Of a stretch of 64,000 nt of DNA, positions 30,279 through 44,496 are shown piece by piece. The notes beneath the pieces are model-generated. The model had not been told where the DNA came from. It searched no databases and saw only the letters and a list, made by a program, of their open reading frames with translations. The stretch comes from Aromatoleum bremense. GTDB lineage: Bacteria > Pseudomonadota > Gammaproteobacteria > Burkholderiales > Rhodocyclaceae. Within the stretch, counting starts at the first letter, position 1. The number at the start of each line of letters is the position of its first letter. The stretch covers positions 3,038,001 through 3,102,000 of the forward strand of contig NZ_CP059467.1 in the NCBI RefSeq assembly GCF_017894365.1, given 5' to 3'. The position numbers and the translations under genes are program-made.

Positions 30279-32456
30279 TCATTTCACCCGCATGCCGGGG
30301 GCGGCGCCCGTGTCCGGCGACAGGATGTAGATCCCTGCGCCCTTGTCGTCCGCGTCGGAGGCGGCGAGCACCATGCCCTCGCTGACGCCGAACTTCATCT
30401 TGCGCGGGGCAAGGTTGGCGACCATCACCGTGAGTCGCCCGACGAGCGCCGCCGGGTCGTACGCCGACTTGATGCCGGCAAACACCTGGCGCGGCTTCGC
30501 CTGGCCATTTTCAGTCTCGCCGATGTCGAGCTGCAGGCGGATCAGCTTGTCGGCGCCTTCGACGTGTTCCGCGCCGACGATGCGGGCGATGCGCAGATCC
30601 ACCTTCGTGAAATCGTCGATCGAGATGTGCGGCATCGCCGTCTCCGCGGACTGGGCTTCGTGTTGCTGCTTTTCCGCGTGGCGTTGCTGCGACGAGGCGA
30701 CTTTTGCGGCCGGGGCTGCCGGCGCGAGCGATTCGCGGTTCGCGTCGAGCAGGGCGTCGATCTGCTTGCGCTCGACGCGCGTCATCAGGTGCGCATAGGG
30801 GTTGATGGTGTGGCCTGCGGGCAACAAAGGTTGAGAGCTATCGAGCACGCTCCAAGTGATCGGGGAGATATTGAGGAATGCCTCGACGGTTTCTGCGAGT
30901 TTTGGCAACACCGGTTTGAGGAGGCCTGTGAGCTTGGCGAACATCCTCAAAGCGGTGGAGCAGACTATGTGAAGCCGCTTCAACTGATCTTCTCCCTCCT
31001 GCTTTGCCAGTTCCCAAGGTTTGTTGTCGTTGACATAGCCATTTGCAAGATCGGCGAGCCGCATGATTTCGCGCAGCGCACGGCCGTAATCCCTCTGTTC
31101 GTATGCTTCTGCGATATCGTCCGATCTCCACCCCATGAGGTAAGCCGCGTCCCGCGCATCAGTGAGGTCGCTCGCGCCGAGCTTGCCGTCGAAGCGCTTG
31201 GCGATGAAGCCCGCGCAGCGGCTGGCGATGTTGACGTACTTGCCGACGAGGTCCGAATTCACTTTTGCGACCATGTCGTCGAGGCTGAGATCGACGTCTT
31301 CCATCGTGCCGTTCGACTTGGTCGCGAAGTAATAACGCAGCCATTCCGGATTGAGGCCCTGCGAGACGTAGGAGCGCGCCGTGATGAACGTGCCGCGGCT
31401 CTTGCTCATCTTCGCGCCGTCGACCGTCAGGAAGCCATTGACGCACAACTGTGTGGGCGTGCGGTAGCCGGCGAACCGGAGCATCGCCGGCCAGAAGAGG
31501 GCGTGGAAGTAGAGGATGTCCTTGCCGATGAAGTGCACCATCTCGGTGCCGGCCGTTTCGGCGCGGACGGCGTCGGTGAAGTCGTCGACGGCGATGTCGC
31601 CCCGCCGTTCGGCAAGGTTGCGGAAGCTCGCGAGGTAGCCGATCGGGGCGTCGAGCCAGACGTAGAAATACTTTCCGGGTGCGCCGGGAATCTCGAAACC
31701 GAAATACGGAGCGTCGCGCGAAATGTCCCAGTCCGACAGTGTGTTCCCGCCTTCGCCGACGGTTTCGTCGCCGAGCCATTCCTTCATCTTGTTCGCCGCT
31801 TCGGCCTGCAGGCGGCGGGTGCCGGCGGCATTTGTGCCGCGCGTCCAGTCACGCAGGAAAGCCACCGCACGCGGATCCGACAGGCGGAAGAAATAGTGTT
31901 CCGACGTCTTCAGCACGGGCTTCGCCCCGGAAACCGCCGAGTGCGGGTTCTTGAGTTCCGTCGGCGCGTAGGCCGCGCCGCAGACCTCGCAGTTGTCACC
32001 GTACTGGTCGGCCGCGCCGCACTTCGGGCATTCGCCCTTGATGAAGCGGTCCGGCAGGAACATCTCCTTGACCGGATCGTAGAACTGCTCGATCGCGCGG
32101 GTATCGATCAACTCGGCGGCCTTGAGCTTCGTGTAGACGTCTTCCGCGTAGGCCCGGTTTTCGACGCTGTGGGTGCTGTGGTAGTTGTCGAATGCGACGC
32201 CGAAGTCGGTGAAGTCACGCAGATGTTCGCCGTGCACGCGGGCGATCAGCGCTTCGGGCGTGATGCCTTCCTTCTCGGCGCGCAGCATGACCGGCGTGCC
32301 GTGCGTGTCGTCCGCGCAGACGTAATGCACCGTGTTGCCGCGCATGCGCTGGTAGCGCACCCAGATGTCGCCCTGGATGTAGCCGACGAGATGGCCGAGG
32401 TGAATGTCGCCGTTAGCGTAGGGCAGGGCGTTGGTAACCAATATCTTGCGCGGCAT
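30279..32456 (-). CDS. metG: Methionyl-tRNA synthetase
   Basis: Charges initiator and elongator tRNA-Met. 725 residues. HIGH-type motif HLGH near residue 22 ([15 protein letters not shown]), KMSKS in [10 protein letters not shown], and a knuckle with two CxxC pairs (GECPKCG and CEVCG) that binds zinc. The C-terminal 115 residues are the EMAP/Trbp111-like tRNA-binding domain ([23 protein letters not shown]), which dimerises the protein. A Lys/Gln-rich linker joins it to the body. ATG at 32456 gives [16 protein letters not shown]. Same strand as the OmpA-like lipoprotein gene upstream. Confidence 0.97.
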   Translation of the reverse strand: MPRKILVTNALPYANGDIHLGHLVGYIQGDIWVRYQRMRGNTVHYVCADDTHGTPVMLRAEKEGITPEALIARVHGEHLRDFTDFGVAFDNYHSTHSVENRAYAEDVYTKLKAAELIDTRAIEQFYDPVKEMFLPDRFIKGECPKCGAADQYGDNCEVCGAAYAPTELKNPHSAVSGAKPVLKTSEHYFFRLSDPRAVAFLRDWTRGTNAAGTRRLQAEAANKMKEWLGDETVGEGGNTLSDWDISRDAPYFGFEIPGAPGKYFYVWLDAPIGYLASFRNLAERRGDIAVDDFTDAVRAETAGTEMVHFIGKDILYFHALFWPAMLRFAGYRTPTQLCVNGFLTVDGAKMSKSRGTFITARSYVSQGLNPEWLRYYFATKSNGTMEDVDLSLDDMVAKVNSDLVGKYVNIASRCAGFIAKRFDGKLGASDLTDARDAAYLMGWRSDDIAEAYEQRDYGRALREIMRLADLANGYVNDNKPWELAKQEGEDQLKRLHIVCSTALRMFAKLTGLLKPVLPKLAETVEAFLNISPITWSVLDSSQPLLPAGHTINPYAHLMTRVERKQIDALLDANRESLAPAAPAAKVASSQQRHAEKQQHEAQSAETAMPHISIDDFTKVDLRIARIVGAEHVEGADKLIRLQLDIGETENGQAKPRQVFAGIKSAYDPAALVGRLTVMVANLAPRKMKFGVSEGMVLAASDADDKGAGIYILSPDTGAAPGMRVK

Positions 32457-32540
32457 GATGGGCGGAAATGGAAAAAGAAAGAGTGTAACAAAGGCGTCGC
32501 CGTTGTCCTGCGGCGCCGCGGGAAACGACTGGCTGCGGGA

Positions 32541-33110
32541 CTATTCGAACGGACGCAGGACGATCTCGACGCGGCGGTTCTTCGCGCGTCCCGCCTCGGT
32601 AGCGTTGTCGGCGATCGGCTCGGCTTCGCCCTTGCCGTCGGCATGAAGACGAGTAAGCGCGATGCCGCGGCGGCGCAGATGCTCCGCCACGGTTTCGGCG
32701 CGCTGGATCGAAAGCTGCAGATTGTGCAATTCACTGTCCAGGCTGTCAGTGTGACCGAACACCCGGATTTCGACCTCGGGGGACGGAGCCAGGGCCGATG
32801 CGACACGGTCCAGACTCGCGGTCAGGGCCGGTTGGGGTTCCGTGCCGCCACGGGAAAAGGCTTCCGCGCCCGGGAGCAGCAGTTGCAGGGTGCCATCGTC
32901 GCGTACCTGAGTTGCGATCTCGCTGGAGCCGCTCAAGCGTTTGACGATGCGGTTGCGTTCGGCGGACCAGTCGAAGGCCGCGTTCCTCGCGACGGGCACG
33001 GCGCGATGGACCGGGGTCACGGCGGCGGGAGGTGGTGTCGCAGTCGTCGTGGCGCAGGCCGACAGCAGCGCGCTCACGCCAATCAGGACGAATAGCGAAA
33101 ATCGTTTCAT
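32541..33110 (-). CDS. OmpA-family lipoprotein (Pal-like peptidoglycan-binding domain)
   Basis: 189 residues. N-terminal signal with lipobox LLSAC (Cys19), a Thr/Pro-rich linker, then a C-terminal OmpA-like domain (about 75-185): EIRVFGHTDSLDSELHNLQLSIQRAETVAEHL and AKNRRVEIVLRP hold the Asp and Arg that bind diaminopimelate in peptidoglycan. It is therefore predicted to be an outer-membrane lipoprotein anchored to the cell wall. It is not the Tol-Pal Pal, since no tol genes are nearby. Divergent from the ApbC gene with 194 bp between starts. Confidence 0.88.
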   Translation of the reverse strand: MKRFSLFVLIGVSALLSACATTTATPPPAAVTPVHRAVPVARNAAFDWSAERNRIVKRLSGSSEIATQVRDDGTLQLLLPGAEAFSRGGTEPQPALTASLDRVASALAPSPEVEIRVFGHTDSLDSELHNLQLSIQRAETVAEHLRRRGIALTRLHADGKGEAEPIADNATEAGRAKNRRVEIVLRPFE

Positions 33111-33304
33111 GCTGTGGGTAATCCCGGGTGGTGAAGGGAATCAGTTCGGGGGAGTCAGCTCGTCGAGCGGCGCATTTTACCGCGTGGGGGAGGCTGACAG
33201 AATGACCCTGATGAACAAGAGGGTGAGCAGGCACGCAGGCTTAGGTATGATTTACCCTCTTGAGGCCCGAATCGCGGGCTGCCGATCGCCGAGGATATGT
33301 CACC

Positions 33305-34396
33305 ATGAGTCTCACCCAGGAATCTGTCACCGAAGCGCTCAAGGGCGTTGTCGATCCGAACACGGGCAAGGATTTCGTTTCGACGCGCTGTGTCAGGAAT
33401 GTCAGCATCAGCGGCAGCGACGTTCGCGTCGAACTCGAGCTCGGCTACCCGGCGAAGACTCAGCATGAATCGATCCGCGAAATGCTCGCCGCCGCGATCG
33501 CCGCGATTCCCGGTGCGGGGCGGGCGACGATCGACGTACACAGCAAGGTCGTCGCGCACGCGGTGCAGCAGGGCGTGAAGCTGCTGCCGGGCGTCAAGAA
33601 CATCATCGCCGTAGCTTCCGGGAAAGGGGGTGTCGGCAAGAGCACGACCGCCGTGAACCTCGCCCTTGCGCTGACGGCAGAAGGTGCGACAGTCGGACTG
33701 CTCGATGCGGATATCTATGGTCCGTCGCAGCCGCATATGCTCGGCATCGGCGACCAGCGTCCGGAGTCGCTCGACGGCAAGACGATGGAGCCGCTCCAGG
33801 CGCACGGCCTGCAGGTAATGTCCATCGGCTTCCTCGTCGATGTCGAGACGCCGATGGTGTGGCGTGGCCCGATGGCGACGCAGGCCCTCAACCAGTTGCT
33901 GAAGGAAACCAACTGGAAAGATCTGGACTACCTCGTCATCGACATGCCGCCGGGCACCGGCGACATCCAGCTCACGCTGTCGCAGAGCGTGCCGCTGACT
34001 GGCGCCGTGATCGTCACGACACCCCAGGACATCGCTTTGCTCGATGCGCGCAAGGGACTCAAGATGTTCGAGAAGGTGGGCGTGCCGATCATCGGCGTCG
34101 TCGAAAACATGAGCATCCACATCTGTTCGAATTGCGGCCACGAAGAGGCGATCTTCGGTACTCGCGGGGGCGAGCGCCTGTGCGCCGACTACAACGTGCC
34201 TTTTCTCGGCGCGCTGCCGCTCGATCTGCAGATCCGCCAGGAAACCGATGGCGGGGCGCCGACCGTCGTGTCCGATCCGGAAGGTCGCATCGCGGAGCTC
34301 TACAAGGCGATCGCGCGCAAGGTTGCGGCACGCGTGGCCGTCAAGGCGAAGGACATGACGCACAAGTTCCCGAGCATCGTCATCAAGAGCACGTGA
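33305..34396 (+). CDS. apbC: Iron-sulfur cluster carrier protein ApbC (Mrp/NBP35 family)
   Basis: P-loop ATPase that carries and delivers Fe-S clusters in the cytosol. 363 residues: N-terminal MIP18/DUF59 domain (EALKGVVDPNTGKDFVS), deviant Walker A SGKGGVGKST, and the cluster-binding CxxC of CSNCGHEEAIFG near residue 276. ATG at 33305 gives MSLTQESVTEAL. A TATGAT hexamer at 33246-33251 could be its -10 box. Many betaproteobacteria, as here, keep it next to dcd and opposite metG. Confidence 0.94.
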   Translation: MSLTQESVTEALKGVVDPNTGKDFVSTRCVRNVSISGSDVRVELELGYPAKTQHESIREMLAAAIAAIPGAGRATIDVHSKVVAHAVQQGVKLLPGVKNIIAVASGKGGVGKSTTAVNLALALTAEGATVGLLDADIYGPSQPHMLGIGDQRPESLDGKTMEPLQAHGLQVMSIGFLVDVETPMVWRGPMATQALNQLLKETNWKDLDYLVIDMPPGTGDIQLTLSQSVPLTGAVIVTTPQDIALLDARKGLKMFEKVGVPIIGVVENMSIHICSNCGHEEAIFGTRGGERLCADYNVPFLGALPLDLQIRQETDGGAPTVVSDPEGRIAELYKAIARKVAARVAVKAKDMTHKFPSIVIKST

Positions 34397-34514
34397 AAGC
34401 GGGCCGGCCGCGGAATCGATTTTTCCCGCTTCCGGTCGGACACCGCTTAGCCTAAACTAGCCGATTTTTCGCGTCCGGCGGGTGCCGGGCCGGCCCCGGA
34501 GGAAACGCCACCCC

Positions 34515-35081
34515 ATGTCCATCAAGTCCGACAAATGGATTCGCCGCATGGCGGAACAGCAGGGGATGATCGCACCGTTCGCGCCCGAGTTGGTCCGCCA
34601 CAACGGCACGGGGAAAATCGTCTCGTACGGCACCTCGAGCTACGGCTATGATGTGCGCTGCGCGAATGAATTCAAGATCTTCACCAACATCAACTCGACG
34701 ATCGTCGACCCGAAGGACTTCGATGCACGGAATTTCGTCGATTTCGTCGGCGACGTGTGCATCATTCCGCCGAACTCGTTCGCCCTCGCGCGCACGGTCG
34801 AGTATTTTCGTATCCCGCGTAATATCCTGACGGTGTGCCTCGGCAAGTCGACCTACGCGCGGTGCGGCATCATCGTGAACGTCACGCCACTGGAGCCCGA
34901 GTGGGAAGGTCACGTGACGCTCGAGTTTTCGAATACCACGCCGCTGCCGGCGAAGATCTACGCGAACGAGGGCATCGCGCAGATGCTTTTCTTCGAGGCC
35001 GACGAGGTGTGCGAAACGTCGTACAAGGATCGCGGCGGCAAATATCTCGGCCAGACGGGCGTGACGTTGCCGAAAATCTGA
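34515..35081 (+). CDS. dcd: dCTP deaminase
   Basis: Deaminates dCTP to dUTP, the main supply of dUMP for thymidylate synthase. 188 residues, trimeric fold with conserved [26 protein letters not shown] with the key Ser and Arg, and [21 protein letters not shown] containing the catalytic Glu. ATG at 34515 follows GGAGGAAACGCC. Functionally linked to thyA and folA 3-4 kb away. Followed by the decarboxylase gene after 141 bp. Confidence 0.96.
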   Translation: MSIKSDKWIRRMAEQQGMIAPFAPELVRHNGTGKIVSYGTSSYGYDVRCANEFKIFTNINSTIVDPKDFDARNFVDFVGDVCIIPPNSFALARTVEYFRIPRNILTVCLGKSTYARCGIIVNVTPLEPEWEGHVTLEFSNTTPLPAKIYANEGIAQMLFFEADEVCETSYKDRGGKYLGQTGVTLPKI

Positions 35082-35222
35082 TTCATCGACTCGATCCGCT
35101 GCGCGCGGACCACACGACGAACGGGGCCGGCTGACGGCCCCTTGTGCTTTTCGGTAACCGGGAAGCAGGGTTCACATGGGTATCATGCCCATTGCCCCAA
35201 CGCAAGAAGCTGGAGAAGAGGG

Positions 35223-37475
35223 ATGCGCTTTCACTTTCCGATCATCATCATCGACGAGGATTTCCGCTCGGAAAATACGAGCGGCCTCGGCATTCGCGCG
35301 CTGGCCAAGGCGATCGAGGAAGAGAGCATGGAAGTGCTCGGCGTCACGAGTTATGGTGACCTGACCTCGTTCGCGCAGCAGCAAAGCCGCGGCTCGGCCT
35401 TCATCCTGTCGATCGACGACGAGGAGTTTTCTTCGCCGGAGGCGTCCGACAAGTCCATCGCCGAGCTGCGCGCATTCGTCGTCGAGATCCGATTGCGCAA
35501 CGCCGACATCCCGATCTTCATCCACGGCGAAACCCGTACCAGCCGGCACATCCCGAACGACGTGCTGCGCGAGCTGCACGGCTTCATCCATATGTTTGAG
35601 GACACGCCCGAGTTCGTCGCCCGCTACATCGTGCGCGAAGCCAAGAACTACCTTGAGAGCCTGGCGCCGCCGTTCTTCCGCGCGCTGGTGCATTACGCCG
35701 CCGACAGCTCGTATTCGTGGCACTGCCCGGGCCATTCCGGCGGCGTGGCGTTCCTGAAAAGCCCGGTCGGGCAGATGTTCCACCAGTTCTTCGGTGAAAA
35801 CATGCTGCGCGCGGATGTGTGCAACGCGGTCGAGGAACTCGGTCAGCTGCTTGACCATACGGGTCCGGTGGCCGCCTCCGAACGCAACGCCGCGCGCATC
35901 TTCAACTGCGACCATCTCTATTTCGTCACCAACGGCACCTCGACGTCAAACAAGATGGTGTGGCACACGACGGTCGCACCCGGCGACGTCGTCGTCGTCG
36001 ATCGCAACTGCCACAAATCGATTCTCCACTCGATCATCATGACTGGCGCGGTGCCGGTGTTCCTGACGCCGACGCGCAACCACTACGGCATCATCGGACC
36101 GATCCCGCTGGAAGAATTCAGCATGGAGACGATCCGGCGCAAGATCGCGGCGAACCCGTTCGCGCGCCCGAGCGCTGGCAAGAAGCCCCGCATCCTGACG
36201 ATCACGCAGTCGACGTACGACGGGGTTGTGTACAACGTCGAGACGATCAAGGAGATGCTCGACGGCGAGATCGACACGCTGCACTTTGACGAAGCCTGGC
36301 TGCCGCACGCCGCGTTTCATGACTTCTACGGCGATTACCACGCGATCGGCGCCGACCGCCCGCGCTGCGAGAAATCGATGGTGTTCTCGACTCAGTCGAC
36401 GCACAAGCTGCTGGCCGGTCTGTCCCAAGCTTCGCAAATCCTCGTGCAGGACTCGCAGACTCGCAAGCTCGACCGCGACATCTTCAACGAAGCCTACCTG
36501 ATGCACACCTCGACGTCGCCGCAGTACGCGATCATCGCTTCGTGCGACGTCGCGGCGGCGATGATGGAGCCCCCCGGCGGGCCGGCGCTGGTGGACGAGT
36601 CCCTGTCGGAAGCAGTCGAATTCCGTCGCGCGATGCGCAAGGTGGAGGCCGAGTTCGGACCCTCCGACTGGTGGTTCAAGGTCTGGGGGCCCGAATACCT
36701 GCCCGAGGAGGGGATCGGTGAGCGGGAGGACTGGATGCTCAAGGCCGGCGAACGCTGGCACGGCTTTGGCAATCTCGCGCCGGGCTTCAACATGCTAGAC
36801 CCGATCAAGGCGACGGTGATTACGCCGGGGCTGGACGTCGACGGCGACTTTGCCGATTCCGGCATCCCGGCCGGGATCCTCACCCGTTATCTCGCCGAGC
36901 ACGGCATCATCGTCGAAAAGACTGGGTTGTACTCGTTCTTCATCATGTTCACGATCGGCATCACGAAGGGCCGGTGGAACACGATGGTGACGGAACTGCA
37001 GCAGTTCAAGGACGACTACGACCGCAACCAGCCGTTATGGCGCGTAATGCCAGAATTCATTGCCAAGCATCCGCGCTACGAGAAAGTCGGCCTGAAGGAC
37101 TTGTGCGCGCAGATCCACAGTTTCTACAAGTCGTACGATATTGCACGGCTCACCACCGAGATGTATCTGTCGGATATGGTTCCGGCGATGAAGCCGGCCG
37201 ATGCGTTCGCCAAGATGGCGCACCGTGAGATCGAGCGCGTGCCGATCGACGAGTTGGAAGGGCGCGTCACCGCGATGCTCGTCACGCCCTATCCGCCAGG
37301 GATTCCGCTACTGATTCCGGGCGAGCGTTTCAACGCGACGATCGTGCGTTATCTTAAGTTCGCGCGTGATTTCAACGCGGGCTTTCCAGGGTTCGAGACC
37401 GATATCCACGGCCTCGTCAGGGAACATGCAGAGGGACGGTTCGACTATTACGTCGACTGCGTGAGGCAGAACTGA
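35223..37475 (+). CDS. PLP-dependent Orn/Lys/Arg decarboxylase, class III
   Basis: Fold-type I amino-acid decarboxylase releasing CO2 from arginine, lysine or ornithine to form a polyamine or cadaverine. 750 residues: N-terminal wing (about 1-130), central PLP domain with SYSWHCPGHSGGVAFLKSPVG, HFDEAW and the Schiff-base Lys395 in STHKLLAGL, and a C-terminal domain with PYPPGIPLLIPGE. ATG at 35223 follows GGAGAAGAGGG. The length is between AdiA (755) and LdcC/SpeC (711-731), so substrate cannot be assigned safely. No antiporter gene is next to it, which argues against a dedicated acid-resistance system and for a biosynthetic role. Confidence 0.9.
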   Translation: MRFHFPIIIIDEDFRSENTSGLGIRALAKAIEEESMEVLGVTSYGDLTSFAQQQSRGSAFILSIDDEEFSSPEASDKSIAELRAFVVEIRLRNADIPIFIHGETRTSRHIPNDVLRELHGFIHMFEDTPEFVARYIVREAKNYLESLAPPFFRALVHYAADSSYSWHCPGHSGGVAFLKSPVGQMFHQFFGENMLRADVCNAVEELGQLLDHTGPVAASERNAARIFNCDHLYFVTNGTSTSNKMVWHTTVAPGDVVVVDRNCHKSILHSIIMTGAVPVFLTPTRNHYGIIGPIPLEEFSMETIRRKIAANPFARPSAGKKPRILTITQSTYDGVVYNVETIKEMLDGEIDTLHFDEAWLPHAAFHDFYGDYHAIGADRPRCEKSMVFSTQSTHKLLAGLSQASQILVQDSQTRKLDRDIFNEAYLMHTSTSPQYAIIASCDVAAAMMEPPGGPALVDESLSEAVEFRRAMRKVEAEFGPSDWWFKVWGPEYLPEEGIGEREDWMLKAGERWHGFGNLAPGFNMLDPIKATVITPGLDVDGDFADSGIPAGILTRYLAEHGIIVEKTGLYSFFIMFTIGITKGRWNTMVTELQQFKDDYDRNQPLWRVMPEFIAKHPRYEKVGLKDLCAQIHSFYKSYDIARLTTEMYLSDMVPAMKPADAFAKMAHREIERVPIDELEGRVTAMLVTPYPPGIPLLIPGERFNATIVRYLKFARDFNAGFPGFETDIHGLVREHAEGRFDYYVDCVRQN

Positions 37476-37481
37476 CCGACG

Positions 37482-37514
37482 ACGCTGAACCGGGAGCGAG
37501 CTTCGGTTCAGCGT
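37482..37514. terminator. Hairpin between decarboxylase and folA genes
   Basis: ACGCTGAACCG (37482-37492) pairs with CGGTTCAGCGT (37504-37514) around an 11-nt loop. It overlaps the folA stop codon at 37508-37510. There is no strong U-tract either way. It could limit read-through between the converging genes. Confidence 0.5.
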
Positions 37515-38011
37515 GTCTTGCGCCGATACTCCACGAAATCGAACGAAAATTCGTTATGCGCGTCTGCGTCGTGCCTTTCGCGCCTCACCTCGTCGAAGTC
37601 TCCCCGGTCGAACGCCGGGAAATGCGCGTCTCCGGCTACGTCGGCGTGCACCTCCGTAAGTAGCAGTGCGTCGGCCCTGTCGAGCATCCGGCGATACACT
37701 TCGGCGCCGCCGATGACGAAGACGGTCTCGTTGCTCGCGGCCTCGAGCGCTGTTTCCGGATCTGGAAAAACCTCCGCCCCGGTCGCGGAGTAATTGGTGT
37801 CGTGCGTGACGACCAGATTGCGTCGAGCGGGTAGCGGCCGCCCCAGCGATTCCCAGGTTTTGCGCCCCATCAGTACGGAATGTCCGATCGTCGTTTCCTT
37901 GAAACGGGCAAGATCCGCCTTGAGCCGCCACGGCAATTTATTGTCTCTTCCGATCACGCCGTTCCGCGCAGTCGCCGCGATGATGATCACTTGCCGCTTG
38001 CCCGCGCTCAT
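37508..38011 (-). CDS. folA: Dihydrofolate reductase
   Basis: NADPH-dependent reduction of dihydrofolate to tetrahydrofolate. 167 residues: [19 protein letters not shown] (substrate-binding and Met20-loop region), the catalytic Asp region [21 protein letters not shown] for NADPH, and [13 protein letters not shown]. Its start overlaps the thyA stop by 4 nt, so it is the second gene of a thyA-folA operon that recycles the dihydrofolate made by thymidylate synthase. Confidence 0.96.
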   Translation of the reverse strand: MSAGKRQVIIIAATARNGVIGRDNKLPWRLKADLARFKETTIGHSVLMGRKTWESLGRPLPARRNLVVTHDTNYSATGAEVFPDPETALEAASNETVFVIGGAEVYRRMLDRADALLLTEVHADVAGDAHFPAFDRGDFDEVRRERHDADAHNEFSFDFVEYRRKTR

Positions 38012-38802
38012 ACGGCCACCTCCGCTTTGATATGGGGGTGGGGGTCATAGCCTTCGAGACGAAAATCTTCGAAGCGAAATCCGAAGATGTCCGTGACGCG
38101 GGAATTTACGATCATCCGGGGCAAGGCGCGCGGTTGCCGGGAAAGCTGCAGACGTGCCTGATCGAGATGGTTGAGATACAGGTGGCAATCACCCCCTGTC
38201 CACACGAAATCCCCGGCTCGCAGCCCGCAAACCTGGGCCACCATCAGCGTCAGCAGCGCGTAGGACGCAATGTTGAACGGCACCCCGAGGAAGATGTCGG
38301 CGCTGCGCTGGTACAACTGGCAGGACAACCGGCCACCCGCAACATAGAACTGGAACAGCGCGTGGCACGGCGGAAGCGCCATTCCGGCCATTTCTCCCGG
38401 ATTCCACGCTGAAACCAAATGGCGTCGCGAATCGGGATTGCGCTTCAATCCGTCGATCAGTTGTGCGATCTGGTCGATGGTGGTCCCGTTTGCGGTCTCC
38501 CAGCGGCGCCATTGTTTGCCGTACACAGGACCGAGCTCGCCATTCTCGTCAGCCCAGTCGTCCCAGATCGAGACGCCATTCTCATTGAGGTAGCGGATAT
38601 TGGTATCACCGCGCAGAAACCACAGCAATTCGTAAATGATCGACCGGATGTGCAGCTTCTTCGTCGTGAGCAGAGGAAAGCCGTCGTCGAGATTAAACCG
38701 CATCTGCCAACCGAAGGTCGAAAGTGTGCCGGTCCCGGTCCGGTCGGATTTCTGGTCGCCGTGATCGAGGACATGGTGCATCAGGTCGAGATACTGTTTC
38801 AT
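38008..38802 (-). CDS. thyA: Thymidylate synthase
   Basis: Methylates dUMP to dTMP with methylenetetrahydrofolate. 264 residues, the same as E. coli ThyA. Nucleophilic cysteine in [13 protein letters not shown], the phosphate-binding [19 protein letters not shown] region, and [12 protein letters not shown] are all present. ATG at 38802 is the family start ([15 protein letters not shown]). First gene of thyA-folA, divergent from the rRNA operon promoter. Confidence 0.97.
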   Translation of the reverse strand: MKQYLDLMHHVLDHGDQKSDRTGTGTLSTFGWQMRFNLDDGFPLLTTKKLHIRSIIYELLWFLRGDTNIRYLNENGVSIWDDWADENGELGPVYGKQWRRWETANGTTIDQIAQLIDGLKRNPDSRRHLVSAWNPGEMAGMALPPCHALFQFYVAGGRLSCQLYQRSADIFLGVPFNIASYALLTLMVAQVCGLRAGDFVWTGGDCHLYLNHLDQARLQLSRQPRALPRMIVNSRVTDIFGFRFEDFRLEGYDPHPHIKAEVAV

Positions 38803-38889
38803 GGGAAGTCCATCGGTTCGAGGCCGAAATTCTACGGCTACGGAGAGCTTACCGTTTTATTTTTCGAGTGGCGTCGCTGCAATAATAGG

Positions 38890-38917
38890 TTGACTGCCCC
38901 GGAGATCTGTCTATAAT
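38890..38917 (+). promoter_or_regulatory. rrn P1 promoter
   Basis: TTGACT (38890-38895) and a perfect TATAAT (38912-38917) at 16-bp spacing, followed by the GC-rich discriminator TCGCCCC expected of stringently controlled rRNA promoters. AATAAT just upstream of -35 fits an UP element. Confidence 0.88.
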
Positions 38918-39069
38918 TCGCCCCTCTTCGCGGCACCGGGGGTTTTGGCAGTGCGGTGCGGTGCGAGGTGGCGGTAGAGGGAGTCTCCCCGGTTGGCAGG
39001 AAAGGGATCGGAGGGGGTTGACAGCGGCAGCAAAGTTGGTCAGAATCTCTTTCTCGCTGCATCGCAGCG

Positions 39070-39081
39070 GTTCTTTAAAAA
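39070..39081 (+). promoter_or_regulatory. boxA antitermination site in rrn leader
   Basis: GTTCTTTAAAAA resembles boxA (TGCTCTTTAACA), where NusB/NusE load to prevent Rho termination in rRNA operons. A second copy lies before the 23S gene. Confidence 0.7.
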
Positions 39082-39083
39082 GT

Positions 39084-39111
39084 TGAACAACCGATAAGTG
39101 TGGGTACTGGG
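39084..39111 (+). other. 16S rRNA processing stem, 5' strand
   Basis: This stretch (TGAACAACCGATAAGT onwards) is largely complementary to 40762-40790 downstream of 16S (ACTTATCGGTTGTTCA). Together they form the long stem that RNase III cuts to free the 16S precursor. Confidence 0.8.
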
Positions 39112-39204
39112 TTGCTGCGGTGAAGAATTGCCTTCGGGCAGTTTTGGCATTGCAAAGATTGAGTGCTCACGAGTCAGTAATGATTTTGAGTACTTTGTTG
39201 GATT

Positions 39205-40740
<1,536 letters not shown>

Positions 40741-40761
40741 CAAGAGATGAGGCCGCGGCGG

Positions 40762-40790
40762 CCCAGTATCCACAACTTATCGGTTGTTCA
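40762..40790 (+). other. 16S rRNA processing stem, 3' strand
   Basis: Pairs with 39084-39111. See that entry. Confidence 0.8.
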
Positions 40791-40812
40791 GGCAAAGAGC
40801 CTCGAGGCATGA

Positions 40813-40889
40813 GGGTCTGTAGCTCAGCTGGTTAGAGCACCGTCTTGATAAGGCGGGGGTCGTTGGTTCGAACCCAACCAGACCCACCA
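40813..40889 (+). tRNA. ileT: tRNA-Ile (GAT)
   Basis: 77-nt cloverleaf with acceptor GGGTCTG/ AGACCC, D-arm AGCTCAGCTGGTTAGAGC, anticodon GAT at 40847-40849, T-arm GGTTCGAACC and encoded CCA end. First spacer tRNA of the operon. Confidence 0.98.
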
Positions 40890-40900
40890 AGCGATCAAGC

Positions 40901-40976
40901 GGGGGATTAGCTCAGCTGGGAGAGCACCTGCTTTGCAAGCAGGGGGTCGACGGTTCGATCCCGTCATCCTCCACCA
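40901..40976 (+). tRNA. alaT: tRNA-Ala (TGC)
   Basis: 76-nt cloverleaf with acceptor GGGGGAT/ATCCTCC, anticodon TGC at 40934-40936, T-arm GGTTCGATCC and encoded CCA. It lies 11 nt after tRNA-Ile, the standard spacer pair. Confidence 0.98.
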
Positions 40977-41061
40977 GCGTTTGGGGTGGGCAGGCGTCGA
41001 AGGGCTAAGCCGTGCGGATGGTGTCCGCAGGGCTTAGGCCTTGGCAGGTTTTTGAGGCTGC

Positions 41062-41073
41062 GTTCTTTAACAA
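41062..41073 (+). promoter_or_regulatory. boxA site in 16S-23S spacer
   Basis: GTTCTTTAACAA closely matches the boxA consensus, in the usual place ahead of the 23S gene. Confidence 0.75.
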
Positions 41074-41232
41074 AGTGGAAGAAGTAAAGTGTGCGACAGT
41101 TGGCCGCAAGGCGGGCTGTTGCATGGGTTGGTGTGATTGCATTTTTTTGCGGTCCTCCGCGCTTTGAACCAGCGGCGGGGGGCGGCGAGCACAAGCGTGA
41201 GTTCGTCTATGGCGGTGGTGCCCTGGTGACAG

Positions 41233-41247
41233 GGTCCATGGTTATAG

Positions 41248-41255
<8 letters not shown>
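41233..41255 (+). other. 23S rRNA processing stem, 5' strand
   Basis: GGTTATAGGATCAAGC at the 5' edge of 23S is complementary, with one mismatch, to GCTTGATCCTATAACC at its 3' edge (44124-44139). This is the RNase III stem around 23S. Confidence 0.75.
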
Positions 41256-44133
<2,878 letters not shown>

Positions 44134-44220
44134 ATAACCCTGGATCAACACCGCGACAACTCACCCAATACGCATCACACCCCCCACACACTTTGCTTCC
44201 CCGCTTTGTTACCCCTTACA

Positions 44221-44335
44221 GTCTGACGACCATAGCATCCTGGCACCACCCCTTCCCATCCCGAACAGGACCGTGAAACAGGACCGCGCCGATGATAGTG
44301 CCCAATCCGGGTGCGAAAGTAGGTCATCGTCAGAC
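44221..44335 (+). rRNA. rrf: 5S ribosomal RNA
   Basis: 115 nt bounded by the terminal helix GTCTGACGAC...GTCGTCAGAC-like ends (5' GTCTGACGA, 3' TCGTCAGAC). Conserved CCGAAC and GCGCCGATGATAGTG segments are present. Follows 23S after an 87-nt spacer. Confidence 0.95.
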
Positions 44336-44349
44336 TACCCAATTGCCCG

Positions 44350-44385
44350 AAAAGCCGCCTTCCCAGCCAGGAAGGCGGCTTTTTT
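44350..44385 (+). terminator. rrn operon terminator
   Basis: 14-bp stem (AAAAGCCGCCTTCC at 44350-44363 with GGAAGGCGGCTTTT at 44370-44383), loop CAGCCA, followed by further T. It sits 15 nt after 5S. Confidence 0.92.
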
Positions 44386-44496
44386 GATGGCAACCGCCAA
44401 AACCCCCCCTCCCGCCTCTCGGGCGTGAGCGCATCGTCATTCTGTGTTTCCCGTGGATGACGTGAGCGCTCTGCTTTCGCTCCGCGAGCCGGTGCT

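Larger units (their letters stand above)
38803..39204 (+). other. rRNA operon promoter and leader region
   Basis: 402 bp with no gene. It holds the rrn P1 promoter, AT-rich upstream sequence (38854-38889), the leader boxA near 39070 and the upstream strand of the 16S processing stem. Confidence 0.85.
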
